Origin: Ascarosepion bandense
Lineage: Eukaryota > Mollusca > Cephalopoda > Sepiida > Sepiidae
Length of the DNA: 64,000 bases
Direction of reading: 5' to 3'
Assembly: GCA_037127315.1 (NCBI GenBank)
Contig: JBBBDQ010001688.1
Location: 607,001-671,000, forward strand
This document shows, one piece after another, positions 21,509 to 32,340 of this stretch. The notes below the pieces were generated by a model that was not told where the DNA came from, did not search any database, and was given only the letters and a program-made list of their open reading frames with translations. Within the stretch, counting starts at the first letter, position 1. Each line of letters opens with the position of its first letter. The position numbers and the translations under genes are program-made.

Positions 21509-23365
21509 GTTGTCATTTTTCATCATATTTAGATTTCTACTATGGTCGCACTACCTACAAAGTCTGCGGGAAGATCGAAGACAGGTCGTGGCGTGTTGTT
21601 ATGGCTACATTTCATGTTTTTCTATCTCCCCGAACATCCCTAGCGTTACATAGATAAAGTTCTCCTTAGTGTGTGGGCTGTACTTAACAAGACAATTTTT
21701 TGTATATCTCTTAAGCTGGGCTTTCCAGGGATTCTTTCAATGTGTTGTTTTGTTCCATTTTTAATCATTCCAAGCGCGCCTACTATCACTGGCACGATTC
21801 TTGTTTTCAATTTCCACATTTACTCTACTTCAAATTCTAGGTCATTATATTTTGACAGTTTTTCGAATTCCTTGGTTGCTATGTTACAATCCGCTGGACA
21901 AGTCATATCAATTAATAGACAAGTTTTTTCTTTCTGTTTTTTGACAATAATGTTCGGCCTATTTGCTTCAATTTTTGTCTGTGTAGATGGTGTAATCCCA
22001 TAGAATGGTGATATCTTCTATTTCTGTAACCGGTGCTGGGTGATGTTCATACCAGTGTTTGTTTACATATTTTCCATAGTGGTTGCACATTGTCCAATGT
22101 AAATATTGCCCAACTCTATCTTGACGATTTTTATATTCATTTGGGGCAAGTACAGAACAACCGGAGATTAGATGGTCTATTGTTCCTTGGTATTTATCAC
22201 AGAACCTACATTTTGGATTCTCATTATTATGTATAATATTTGCCTGAAAGTTCGTAGTGAAAAGACTTTGGTATTGCGCTGCAAGAATAAAGGATTCAGT
22301 CTCAGATTTTAATCCAGATGCACGTAACAAACATTGGAGTGGCCTAATAATGTAATCATCGATGAGTATTAACTTTATCAATATTAGATTTATTGGTACG
22401 TTCTAGATATTGGCCATGCAGAGGTTTGTCTTGCCAGCGTTGTTTCAGCTGTTCAGAGCTTTATCTTTGGCTTTCATTTTCATATTTTTTGCCGCAATAG
22501 TTGGTTCTTGGCTTCTGTTTGGTTTTCTACAGAATGTAGTAAGTGTAAATCTTGTTTGTATTTACTGCCTTCTTTTATTATTGAATATTTTTCTTTCTGT
22601 TATCATGTTGCTTGACTAATTGTATCATCCAGTCCTTTGTTGTTTCTTTGTATGTTAGTAAGCCGATGGTTGTTGTCTTGTATGAATAAGACCTCTTCCA
22701 CCTTATTTACGGAGTATGGATAGACGGTCTACATCAGCCTTTGGGTGATGCATCTTATGCTTAGAAAGAAGCTTTCTTGTTTTAGAATCCATTCGCCTGA
22801 TGTCGTTTATAGTCCAGTTTAAGATGTTGAAACTATATTGGACAACTGGGATTGCAAGGCTAGTAATGGCCATAATTCTGTTCTGAGAATTCAATTCAGT
22901 TTTTAATAAGAGTCGTAGCCTTCTATAGTACTTTTCACGCAATATTTCTTTCAATTTTTTTAGGGTGAATATTTTCACTCTCATTTACACCTAGGTATTT
23001 ATAAGCTTCTTCTGGTTTCAATTCTTTTATTGTTACAGCAGGGTCTAAGCTAATTGAGGATGTTTGTTGTAGTGATCCACGTAAAACTCTAGCTTTAGCA
23101 CATTCATTCAAATTGAATTTCAGTCCAATGTCTTCACTGAAGCATTTTACAGTTTGTCAAAGACCTTCCATCTCGTTATCATTCTTACCATACAACTTTA
23201 AGTCATCCATATAAAATAGATGGCTTATTTTCTTTTGGCCTATTTTATAGCCACATTCTGTCTTGGTAAGTTGACTGGTTAGCGCTATTAATGATATGCA
23301 GAAAAGTAAGGGAGACAAAGAGTCACCTTGAAATATACTTCTTTTGATGTTTATTTTACAAGACT
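21464..23365 (-). mobile_element. R4/Dong-like LINE, copy A (5' truncated)
   Basis: Runs from its 5' break at 23,365, beside the (TAA)n tail of copy B, to its own (TAA)n tail at 21,464-21,508. The 3' UTR (about 21,509-21,645) has the family block cttcccgcagactttgtagg on the minus strand. Copies B to E lie directly upstream in the same orientation. Confidence 0.8.
21646..23364 (-). pseudogene. R4/Dong-like reverse transcriptase and restriction-like endonuclease, partial
   Basis: Minus-strand order: RT motif B (FQGDSLSPLLFCISLIAL) and motif C with intact YMDD in HLFYMDDLKLYGKND (about 23,330-23,160); a thumb-region block LLKTELNSQNRIMAITSLAI and HHPKADVDRL (22,984-22,703); then CRFCDKYQGTIDHLISGC, a CCHC knuckle next to the endonuclease (22,381-21,968); then a restriction-like endonuclease region with LLIDMTCPADCN and ...GKPSLRDIQKIV to a TAA stop at 21,646-21,648. 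This domain order and a C-terminal rather than N-terminal nuclease are known for R2/R4-type LINEs. Everything upstream of motif B is missing and several frameshifts separate the blocks, so it is not functional. Confidence 0.8.
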
Positions 23366-23668
23366 TTATTATTATTATTATGTCATTTTTCATCATATTT
23401 CGATTTCTGCTTTGGTCTCACTACCAACCAAGTCTGCAGGGAGACCTAAGGCAGGTCGTGGCGTGTTGTTATGACTCCATTTCATGTTTTTCTATCTTCC
23501 CTATCATCCCCAGCATTACATAGATAAAGTTGTCCTTAGTGTGTAGGCTGTACTTAATAAGACAATTTTTTGTATATCTCTTAAGCTGGGATTTCCAGGG
23601 ATTCTTTCAATGTGTTGTTTTGTTCCATTTTTTATCATTCCAAGTGCACCTACTATCACTGGCACAAC

Positions 23669-23670
<2 letters not shown>
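23366..23670 (-). mobile_element. R4/Dong-like LINE, copy B (short 3' end)
   Basis: Holds only the C-terminal endonuclease end (VPVIVGALGMIKNGTKQHIE) and 3' UTR, ending in (TAA)n at 23,367-23,381. Its 5' break lies exactly at the next TAA tract. Confidence 0.85.
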
Positions 23671-23707
<37 letters not shown>

Positions 23708-24041
23708 GTCATTTTTCGTCATATTTCGATTTCTGCTATGGTCGCACTACAAACCAAGTCTGCAGGAAGACATGAGGCAGGTCGTGGCGTGTTGTTATGG
23801 CCCCATTTCATGTTTTTCTATCTTCCCTATCATCTCCAGCATTACATAGATAAAGTTTTCCTTAGTGTGTGGGCTGTACTTAAGAAGACAAATTTTTGTA
23901 TATCTCTTAAGCTGGGGTTTCCAGGGATTCTTTCAATGTGTTGTTTTGTTTCATTTTTTATCATTCCAAGGTCACCTACTATCACTGGCATAACTCTTGT
24001 TTTCAATTTCCACATTATTATTATTATTATTATTATTATTT
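23671..24041 (-). mobile_element. R4/Dong-like LINE, copy C (short 3' end)
   Basis: Same 3' segment as copy B, tail (TAA)n at 23,671-23,707, 5' side bounded by another TAA tract at 24,014-24,041. Confidence 0.85.
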
Positions 24042-24189
24042 CTGTTGTATACTCATTTTCCTCTTGGATTGAATACTCATTTTAATTGATTATTTTATTC
24101 ATTATTTATTAGGATATATCAAAAGTATTTTAATTTTAAAAGCTATACTTCAAAGTTGACGCGGTCAGATCATCTAAAAGATGTATATG

Positions 24190-25138
24190 TTATTTCTATG
24201 TCATTTTCATCATAATTTCAATTTCTGCTATGGTCACACAACCTACCAAGTCTGTGGAAAGACATAATGCAGTTGTGGGGTGTTGTTATGGCTACATTTC
24301 ATTTTTCTATCTCCCATAACATTACTAGCGTTACAGAGACGAAGTTCTTTGTAGTGTGTACATAACAAGGCAATTTTTTAGTATATCTCCTAAGCTGGGG
24401 TTTTCAGGGATTCTTTGAATGTGTTGTTCTGTTCCATTTTTTATCATTCCAAGTGCACCACTGATTAATGGTACTATGTTTGCTTTCAATATCCATATTT
24501 TTTTCTATTTCAATTTCCAGGTCTTTATATTCTGATAGTTTTTCAAATTCCTTGGTTACTATGTTACAATCCGCTAGACAAGCCATATCAATTAGTAGGC
24601 AAGTTTTTCTTGTTGGTTTTTAACAATAATGTCCGGCCAATTTGCTTCAATTTTTTCTATTTGTGTAGATAGTGTAATCCTATAGAATGGTGATATCTTC
24701 TATTTCTGTAACTGGTACAGGGTGATGTTCATACCAGTGTTTGTTTACATATTTTCCATAGTGCTTGCACATTGTCCAGCGTAAATATTGCCCAACTCTA
24801 TCGTGACCATTTTTATATTCATTTGGGGCAAATACAAAACATACTGAGATTAGATCGTCTATTGTTTCTTGGTATTTATCACAGAACCTGCATTTTGGAT
24901 TCACATTATCATGTATAACATATGCCTGAAAGGTCCTAGTGAAAAGACTTTGGTCTTGCGCTGCAAGAATAAAGCCTTCAGTCTCAGACTTTAATCCAAA
25001 TGCACGTCACTATCGATGAGTAATAACTTTATCAACATTCGATTTATTGGCACGTTTTGGATATTGGCCATGCAGAGGTTTGTCTTGCCAGCGTTGTTTC
25101 ATCTGTTCAAGAGCTTTATCTTTGGCTTTCATTTTCAT
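24190..25138 (-). pseudogene. R4/Dong-like LINE, copy D, decayed
   Basis: Contains the CCHC knuckle CRFCDKYQETIDDLIS (24,904-24,680) and the endonuclease block CLADCNIVTKEFEKLSEYKD (24,586-24,404) with multiple disruptions. More diverged than A-C. Its 5' end abuts the TAA tail of copy E at about 25,139. Confidence 0.8.
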
Positions 25139-26449
25139 ATTATTATTATTATTATTATTTTCTTTGGTTTGTGCTTTAAAATATGCATTTCCTCCCGGGT
25201 TCCAATCAGAAACGTAATGTCAGAAACAGCATCATGACATTTTTCATTGAACATTTTATGAAAAAAATAAAACAACCTAAAACACTCAGATATTTTACAT
25301 AGATAAATTCCTATGTAATGTGCTTGTGAGAAATTTTTGAATCTGTCTAAGGTATTGATTCCCAGGGATCCTTTCAATCAGTTTATCAGAACCTTTTTCA
25401 AGAAAACGACGGTTCCATTCACAACTGGAATTATGAATGTCTTCACATGCCATTTTATTTTCAGATTTCCACTTCAACATCCTTGTGTTTTTGGATAGTT
25501 TTGAAGATCTATACTACAGTTTTGAGAAACATCAATGTCATCACAACGCGCATTCTGTTCATGTGGTCTTTACTCAATGATGTCTTAGCAATTAGATTTG
25601 ATTATTTTGTGTCTGTTGTAAAGTCTTATAAAATTGCTACAGGTCCTATGTCTGAACCGGGTACGAAAGTTATTCATATCAATGTCTTGCAGGTTGATTC
25701 TCGTAAAAGTTGCAGATGTTCCAGATTAGATATTGGCTCAAATCACCATACAGATTTTTATATCCAAGGGAATTAAAGTATAATGCAACATGTTACAAGA
25801 TGGTCAACTGCTTCTGGATATTAGTCACAGAATCTGCATTACCATTTAACACACTATGTCAGTATCTTTAGTAATTTCTAGTTGGCAGACATTGGTCCTG
25901 TGCAGCAAGAATAAATCCTTCAGTTTTAAGTTTTGATCCTGCACTGAGCAAGAACAGGGTTTGTCTACATCAACTTGTTTATCACAAGCAGAGTATTAAC
26001 CATGAAAATGATTATCTAGTCATCTAGTTTCTGACTTTCTGACTCCATTGTATTTACTCCCGCCATTTTTTTTATATTCGCTGCAGTTGATGGATTATGA
26101 TTTACTTACGTTATTTATCCACTTCGAATTCCATTTTGAATTTGTTGGCTTCTTTTACAATAAATTATCTTATTTCTTTCATATTCTTTGAAACAGACTG
26201 GCATCCAGACTTCTGTAGTTTCCATGTATCTTTGTTCTGGTCTTGTAAGACAGATTCTAAGTATTAATCATCTGCCTTAGGATGATGCACGCGTTGGCAA
26301 GTGAGAAGTTTTCTCATTTTGGCATCCATTCGCTAAATGTCAGCTGGCTGAGGATATTGAAACCGGATTGGACCACAGGAACAGCCAAAATGCTTATGGC
26401 TGACATTTTGTTTTATCAACAGAACTCGAGCATTAAAACCAGACAATAC
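25139..26449 (-). pseudogene. R4/Dong-like LINE, copy E, oldest
   Basis: Tail (TAA)n at about 25,139-25,160. Traces of IERIPGNQYLRQIQKF (about 25,380-25,320) and of the thumb block near 26,400-26,280 (compare 22,735-22,930) remain. It is bounded upstream by another ATT/TAA tract (26,450-26,515). Confidence 0.65.
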
Positions 26450-26571
26450 AATTATTATTGCAATTATTATTATTAAAATTATTATTATTATCATTATTAT
26501 TATTATTATTATTATGCTGGTGCATATGTGTGTATAACGCGGAAGATTTCTTGTGTTTATGCAGTTAGAAC

Positions 26572-26609
<38 letters not shown>

Positions 26610-26618
26610 GATAAAGGG

Positions 26619-26666
<48 letters not shown>
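26450..26666. repeat. (ATT)n and two (TA)n tracts
   Basis: ATT-rich tract at about 26,450-26,515; (ta)n at about 26,573-26,607 and 26,620-26,666. Confidence 0.9.
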
Positions 26667-26669
<3 letters not shown>

Positions 26670-26744
26670 AATCCACAATGAGATCTAAAGAACGTGTGAT
26701 GATCGCTTAAAGATTTATATTATCATTGATATCGCAATTCATTT

Positions 26745-27500
26745 TCTATGTTTACCCTGTTATATATATTATCGTTCGTCTTTTTCAAAGACTATGATTT
26801 TAACATTACTACCTTAACTAACGCTAAAGTCATAAATTTCTTCAATGTTACCTTTGACCCGAGCAATGGGCTTTACAAACCATACACTAAGGACTCACGC
26901 AACTACACGTACATCAACAGGGAATCAAATCACACCCAGAGAATCCCCGACAACCGACACAAATCTATTCAATTTCGTTTAAGTGCCAACTCTAGCAATA
27001 ATTTTTTTTTTGAAAATTCTAAAATTAAATTAATGCTTTAGAAAAAAGTAAACTCTACACTAGGTCTGCATAAAAAAGCCGAAATCGCATAAAAATAACA
27101 TTATTTGGTTTAGCCCACTCTTCAGTAGTAAAGTCCAAACTAACATTGGTAAACTATTCCTTAACTTACTTCATAAGCATTTCCCCATTCACCCACAATA
27201 AAAAAAATCTTCAACAAAAACAATTTCAAAGTTTGTTATAGTTGCCTTAAAAACATAGATAAATATATTTCACAACATATTATTATGATAGCAAATAAAT
27301 ATTTGGCCCACAGAAACAATATCCGTCACCCCAACTAACAGTAAAAATGACCCTTCCAAAAATAAGTGCAACTGCCGAAAAAATAAAACCTGCCCATTTG
27401 AATGACCAATGTATGTCCGAAACTATTGTTTACAGAGTTCGAATTCATTCGGATATTAAAGTTCTTAAATCTTACTTTGGTAGTACTTCTAATAGGTGGA
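26745..27500 (+). pseudogene. Penelope-like element C-terminal fragment
   Basis: Frames across this stretch give FFNVTFDPSNGLYKPYTKD, YINRESNH, RLSANSSN, then CNCRKKNKTCPF and SETIVYRVRIHSDI...SYFGST. The pattern (NGTYKPY, SNHP, CNCR..K..CP, IVY...) is characteristic of the end of the reverse transcriptase and the GIY-YIG endonuclease linker of Penelope-like elements. Frames shift several times and the catalytic GIY-YIG portion is incomplete. It ends where the Gypsy LTR begins. Confidence 0.7.
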
Positions 27501-27504
27501 AAAT

Positions 27505-27885
27505 AAGTCCGGGTAATAGTCTATATTCTTGCTGACCAACGAGCGGCGGTTCACCTGCTCTGACAAACACCAACTCTGTCCCTCCCAGTAAGGGCAACAT
27601 GTGACACATGGTCAGTTATGACTGGGATTTCCGGGCTATATGGCCCGGCCAAAAAATGTCTGTCTATTTTTGCCCAGTCGTGATTCTACCCTTCGGCGGA
27701 ACCACGACTGGGTTACTGCTCTCTGCTCGGAAGCAGAGAGCGCCCTCTACCCGAAGGCAGAGTGCTGACAGTGTTATAGTTGAAGAGTCTCAGCAACTCT
27801 AACAACAACCCGTTCTGTGTAGGAAGGATTATTTTTATACTATGGAAGAGTCCATAGAGTGTGTGAAAAGGGGTGACTCCCCAAC
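27505..27885 (-). repeat. 3' LTR (truncated at its far end)
   Basis: Shares tagtctatattcttgctga, caacgagcggcggttcac and the promoter-proximal end with the 5' LTR at 31,580-31,889. Similarity stops at 27,505, where the Penelope fragment begins, so the outer end is lost. It holds about 230 bp (about 27,575-27,800) that the 5' LTR lacks. Confidence 0.85.
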
Positions 27886-27897
27886 CCCCCCTCCCAG
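27886..27897 (-). other. Polypurine tract
   Basis: Minus strand gggaggggggg immediately before the LTR start (ttggggagtcacc), the expected plus-strand primer site. Confidence 0.75.
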
Positions 27898-27921
27898 GCT
27901 TCTTTGTAGGAAGGGTTAATA

Positions 27922-28510
27922 TTATTTTTCTTTTGGATCTATAATCAAAGGCTCTGTGAACTTCCGCTTCCTGTTGGTTCTTCTGATTTCCGTGTTAGAT
28001 TTTGGTTTCTGGATGTCAAAAGCTTCGAAGATTTCCTCCATAGAATCTTCACATTCTAAAGGTGAGGAGCTTGGTTCTTCACCTCTTCTTTTTTGGATTT
28101 GATTTACGTGTCTTCTATGAGTGAATCTTTTCCCTTTGATAGTATACATTACTCTTCCAATTCTGCTTATAATTATTCCTGGCTCCCAATACGCCATATT
28201 GTTATTAAAAATACTTTTTCGATGGGCTTAAACGATCTTTTCACTACTGTAGGTGTATTCCGATTATTGCTTTTGCCTGGTAATAATTTCTTGAAACCGA
28301 TCGGATATTTTACGCGAACATCACCTCGGCCGGTGACAGTCCTGATGGTGTGTTCTGGTTTGGCGTAATACGATAGACTTGTAGGAATTGCTGTAATTCT
28401 TTTTCTGATGGTGTGTCTATCGCTTTTTTAACGCCCTCTTAAGCGTATCTACAAATCTTTCGGCAAGCCCATTTGATCGTGGGTGATAGGGAGCTGTTTA
28501 TGTCTTATTA
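27922..28510 (-). pseudogene. Gypsy integrase C-terminal part
   Basis: Contains, through frameshifts, the end of the integrase core (YHPRSNGLAERFVDTLKRAL, near 28,500-28,440, with the catalytic Glu in the NGLAERF context) and a basic C-terminal region (RVMYTIKGKRFTHRRHVNQI) ending at a stop at 27,922. No chromodomain is visible. Confidence 0.7.
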
Positions 28511-28511
28511 G

Positions 28512-28850
28512 TTACATTTCACAAAAATCTTTAAAATCACCTGACGTGAATTGTGTACCATTATCTGTAACTAAAACGTCAACGAAGCCGAATCTCACAA
28601 ATAATTCATGCAAACAGCTTATAGTGTTGTCGGTTGTTGGGTGTTTATATCTAAAATCTTCAGGCCATTTACTAAAGCTGTCTACTACTATAAAATAGTA
28701 GTAGCCATTCATTGGTCCTGCGTAGTCTGCGTGTATCCTTGACCACGGTTTGTCCACCTTCAGCCAAGGTTTTTGTATAATCGGTGGCGCAACCCTTACA
28801 GTTTTCCACCATCTGTGCGATATCCTCATCCCTTTTTGGCCAGTACACAT
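28512..28850 (-). pseudogene. Gypsy integrase core
   Basis: RIHADYAGPMNGYYYFIVVD provides the first catalytic Asp and LVTDNGTQFTSGDFKDF the second, with normal spacing. It overlaps in another frame the zinc-binding end of the upstream segment, so a frameshift separates them. Confidence 0.85.
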
Positions 28851-29247
28851 AGCTTCTCATTAGTACTTTCATGCGATTTTTCGCAGGATGTCCAACATGA
28901 AAGTCTTTTAAGATTCTCCTTTGAAGTACTTTGCTGATTTCATCCTCAGCTCTCAGCGCACACACGCAGATTTCTACCGATTTTTTCTTAACATAAACAA
29001 ACGGTGCCGCCCATTCACTGAAGTCAGTTTTCGAAATAATCTCAGTTTGATCTAGCCTCTCCAATTCTTTGTCTATTTTGTCAATTGTGACGAAAGGTAT
29101 GTTTCTCTTTTTCCTAAATACAGGTTGAGCATTCTGTTTAAGCTCGATTTTCACTTCAAATTTGTTGCAACGTCCTAACCCACTTGAAAATACTTTTGGG
29201 AATTCTCTGTGCAATTCCTCCTTTAGTTTTTTGGCTTCCAAAAACAA
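28672..29247 (-). pseudogene. Gypsy pol with internal RT/RNase H deletion
   Basis: Begins with the N-terminal RT entry region (FEVKIELKQNAQPVFRKKRN, ELERLDQTEII, SEWAAPFVYVKK) and then joins directly to integrase zinc-binding sequence (ILKDFHVGHPAKNRMK, YVYWPKRDEDIAQMVENCKG, C...C). The RT palm with the YxDD box and RNase H are missing. The open frame across the join means the deletion left the reading frame intact at that point. Confidence 0.85.
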
Positions 29248-29466
29248 AGTTTATTCTTTTACAAAACGAACTAATAGGTAAATCTCATACATTGAATTTC
29301 TGCATCCAGTCCGTTCCTACTACGTTGTCTGAATTTCTCATAACAGAGAATTTTATTTTTTTTATTTCTCTCTGGAATTTTACGTTCACTATAATTTTGC
29401 CTTCGAAATTTATCTTTTTCCCCGTTACGGATTTGGCAATTTTTTTTAGTGTGCAGCATGGTCGGC

Positions 29467-29802
29467 TTATTTAACTGTTTGTAAGTTTATAATCGTCAAA
29501 TCAGATCCCGAATCTAGTTGCAATTTAATTTTTTTATTCAGAATTTCCATTTCAACGTATTTTCTGATATTTTCCTTATTTTCATCCTCCACCCTAGTTG
29601 ACCTTACCCTACTAGGTTGATTTTTATTTCTGCATACCGTAGCTTTGTGGCCCATCTTACCACATGCTCGGCAATTTTTGTATTTAAAAAGACAATTCTT
29701 AAACCAATGCCATCCGCCACATCTGTAACATGCAGAAGGGGGAAGCTTGTTTTTTAGTGGATTCTTGTCAACCGTAGTGCTGTATTTTTTTCTCTTTGGC
29801 AT
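29467..29802 (-). pseudogene. Gypsy nucleocapsid knuckles and protease
   Basis: Two CCHC knuckles in CYRCGGWHWFKNC and CRACGKMGHKATVC, then the aspartic protease start LQLDSGSDLTII with DSG. It would sit at the gag-pol junction. It is cut off from gag by the SINE at 29,832-30,143. Confidence 0.85.
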
Positions 29803-29831
29803 TATAAGTTTGTTTTGTATGTGGGGAGAGT

Positions 29832-30143
29832 CAGTCAGTTAAGTGCCATACGTGATACATGCTTGGGCGATCATGTCTCAAAAGAGACATGACTGACTGG
29901 ACAGAAGATTATCCTGCAGTAGGTTGCCATTGTTTTCTGTGGTAGACTGGTTGCCGACCAAGGCTATAGAACCCAGTCTGTCCTATTATTTAACCCATAA
30001 CTGAAGGGAGGAAACGGATTAACACCTTTTCCAAGGGTATCTGTGCGTAAGTGAATGCAAGGAATTCGACTGGAATTCGAACTTGGCTTCCCTATCTCTC
30101 GCTCTGAGCCGATAGCCACGACGCACATCCAGTGGAGAGGGTA
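29832..30143 (-). mobile_element. tRNA-derived SINE nested in gag
   Basis: Full-length copy in minus orientation: head at 30,143 side (gtcgtggctatcggctcaga, B-box-like agttcgaattccag), tail at 29,832 (ttaactgactgac). It splits gag capsid from nucleocapsid. The flanks gtggggaga and gtggaga may be an imperfect target-site duplication. Confidence 0.9.
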
Positions 30144-30174
30144 CAAAACGTGAATTTCTTATTACCTTTCGAAT

Positions 30175-31290
30175 TTATGCTACTCCTGATTCTTCAATGT
30201 GCTTGCTATCTTTCTTTATGCTGAGGCACTTCTGGCAATCTTCTGACAATTTTTGTAATGTTAGACCTGGCTCGTTTTGCAGTTTTGTCAGCATGCGTTT
30301 CCTCATTTCGCTGTCTTTAGCAGCAACTGGTCCTTGGACAAATATGAGACACTTGAAATTGTCTGGGGTAAGTTCCGACAATTTAAAATCGTCACAATGT
30401 TTATTGATGATCGCTGCATAAGTAGAATAGTCCTCGTTTTCGTCCTTTCTGAGATTAAAGCATTTCCACCTTTTATGGAACAACGAGATTTTGGGGCTAA
30501 ATAGCTCTGTGAGGCCAGTTACTGCCACATTGAACGTTAGATCATTCGTTTTTAGGGAAAATATAGTCTACGAACTTGATGTGTTCGTCTGTTCCTAATT
30601 TCCTGAGTAGAAGTCTTCATTTTTTCTTCTCACTCCAATGCTGACAGTCCATATTAAAAATATCCTCGTATTGCTTGTAATATTTTCTGAAATTTTTATC
30701 TTCCTCAACTGAGTTTTTGAAAATTTCAATCGCGTTCCACACTGCATCTTCTGAAAATATCTCCTTCTCTGTGTTCCTATCTAGGGCTGTGCTTGGAAAT
30801 ATTTAATAACAATTCTTGCAGTTGTGTTTGTCTTTCCTTGTTTGCCTTTTGCATTTCAATTTGTCTTTCTTCAATTTTCTTTTGCATCACCATTAGTCTC
30901 TTTTGTATTTCTGTTTGTCTTTCTTCGTTAGACTTTTGCATTTCCATTTGTCTTATTTCGTTAGCCTTTTGCATTTATATCTGTTTTATTTCTAATTGAT
31001 ATTGTCTTTCTTCAGTTCTCTTTATAATTTCGAGTATTCCCTTTTGAAAATCTTCCATTTTTTTCTTTTCGGTATTAGTGTCGACAACTTGTTTGTGGTC
31101 GATTTGCTTGAGTCAGTTTGTAACACACTTTGATAAAGTGATTCAGCGGGGAGAAAAAAAATTCGTCACAATTCTGTTGTGCCACTTGTGCGCAAATCTG
31201 TTTCGCCAATTTAATGTTGTTGACTCCTCTTATGTGATTTTCGAGGTCCTCATTGCTAAGTTTTTTTTCCCTTGGTGTTATGCGCACGTT
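30175..31290 (-). pseudogene. Gypsy gag region
   Basis: Three pieces in shifted frames: an N-terminal part (31,287-31,075); a coiled-coil part (30,974-30,777) made of about six 11-residue repeats of the type MQKxNxERQxE; and a capsid-like part (30,528-30,175) with LFHKRWKCFNLRKDENEDYS, FKCLIFVQG and LQKLSEDCQK. The capsid motif 'CLIFVxGL' is typical of Gypsy gag. The pieces do not form one open frame. Confidence 0.7.
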
Positions 31291-31372
31291 CGTCCTTTTT
31301 TGCCGCCAATTAGCTCTTTACGACTGATGTGACAACGTCTTTTTTAACTCCGTGTGCACTTGTTAGAATTCT

Positions 31373-31579
31373 CGTCGTCAAATTGTTGTTTGGTGAGAAT
31401 GTATTTTTTCTCCGCGTAAACTTGTACGAATCCTTCGTCGCCAAATTGTTGTTTGGCGACTGACGTGAGAACGTATTTTCCTCTGCGTGAACTTAAAGGA
31501 ATCCTTCGTCGTCAAATTTTTGTTTGGTGCAAATGTATTTTTCCTCCTCGTGAACTTCTTCGAATCTTCGTCGCCAAAT
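31373..31579 (-). repeat. Primer-binding-site region present as a tandem array
   Basis: The motif cgtcgccaaattgttgt, which contains the LTR edge and tRNA primer-binding site on the minus strand (acaatttggcgacgaag), occurs at about 31,373, 31,437, 31,506 and 31,569, i.e. four units of about 65-69 bp. Only the last abuts the true LTR. Confidence 0.8.
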
Positions 31580-31889
31580 TGTTGTGGATACTTGTTTAGA
31601 AAACCAGACAATATAATAATAACAAAAACAGATATGAGAGGAAAAATGTAACTAAATTGAATAAAATATATACAACCTGTACACGGTTAGTAGATTCAGG
31701 AATACTTGTTAGTAGGAGTCAAATATATACAAGAAGTCCGGTTAATAGTCTATATTCTTGCTGAGCAACGAGCGGCGGTTCACTTGTCCTGACAAACACC
31801 AATTCTAACAACCCGTTCTGTGTAGGTAGGATTATTTGTATACCATGAAAGAGTCCCTAAAGTGTGTAAAAAGGGGTGACCCCCCAACA
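31580..31889 (-). repeat. 5' LTR
   Basis: On the + strand it starts tgttgtgg and ends ccccccaaca, TG...CA ends as expected. Compared with the 3' LTR it lacks about 230 bp bounded by the direct repeat caa(c/t)tct, a typical slippage or recombination deletion. Confidence 0.85.
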
Positions 31890-31933
31890 CTTTCTTTCTT
31901 TCTTTCTTCTGCAATATTACTTTTAACAGTTAT

Positions 31934-32340
31934 TGTTGTGGATTCCGGATGAGGAACAGCACAAATAATGAACAACAAAACATATTGAAATAGAAAAGTA
32001 AGTTATATTGAACGTAATATACAAACTTGAACGCAGGTTAGTAAATCCAGGAATACTATTAGTAAGAAATAAATATATACAAGTCTTGAAGGGAAGTCGT
32101 TGGAAATAGTATATCCATGTATATTATTCTAGATGAGTGGAGCTCAGCGCTATTCTGACTTCTGATGCGGTAGTCTCTGGGTAACTTCGGTATCTCTCGG
32201 TAACTTACGTATCAGTTCTGGTACTCTCCGATAACTCTACGGATCTATCTGTAACTCTCATCTGCTGTTCTCTCTATGGCAGGAGTATTTGTATACTCAG
32301 TCGAGTCCATTATCATATACAAAGGGGAGATCCTACAACA
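31934..32340. mobile_element. Solo LTR with 5-bp target-site duplication
   Basis: Bounded by tgttgtggattccgg and gatcctacaaca and flanked by gttat on both sides (31,929-31,933 and 32,341-32,345). It resembles the neighbouring Gypsy LTR (gcaggttagtaaatccagga compared with 31,691 onward), so it belongs to a related family. Loss of the interior by LTR-LTR recombination is the usual origin. Confidence 0.9.

Larger units (their letters stand above)
27505..31889 (-). mobile_element. Gypsy-type LTR retrotransposon, degenerate
   Basis: Full layout on the minus strand: 5' LTR (31,889-31,580), leader (31,579-31,300), gag, a nested SINE, nucleocapsid knuckles, protease, truncated RT, integrase, polypurine tract and 3' LTR. 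Order and motifs are those of Ty3/Gypsy elements. An internal deletion has removed most of the RT and all of RNase H, so the copy is inactive. No envelope-like frame is seen. Confidence 0.85.

Noticed and set aside
27505..31889. Endogenous retrovirus with envelope
   Set aside because: Only gag, protease, pol fragments and LTRs are seen; nothing resembling an envelope lies between integrase and the polypurine tract.
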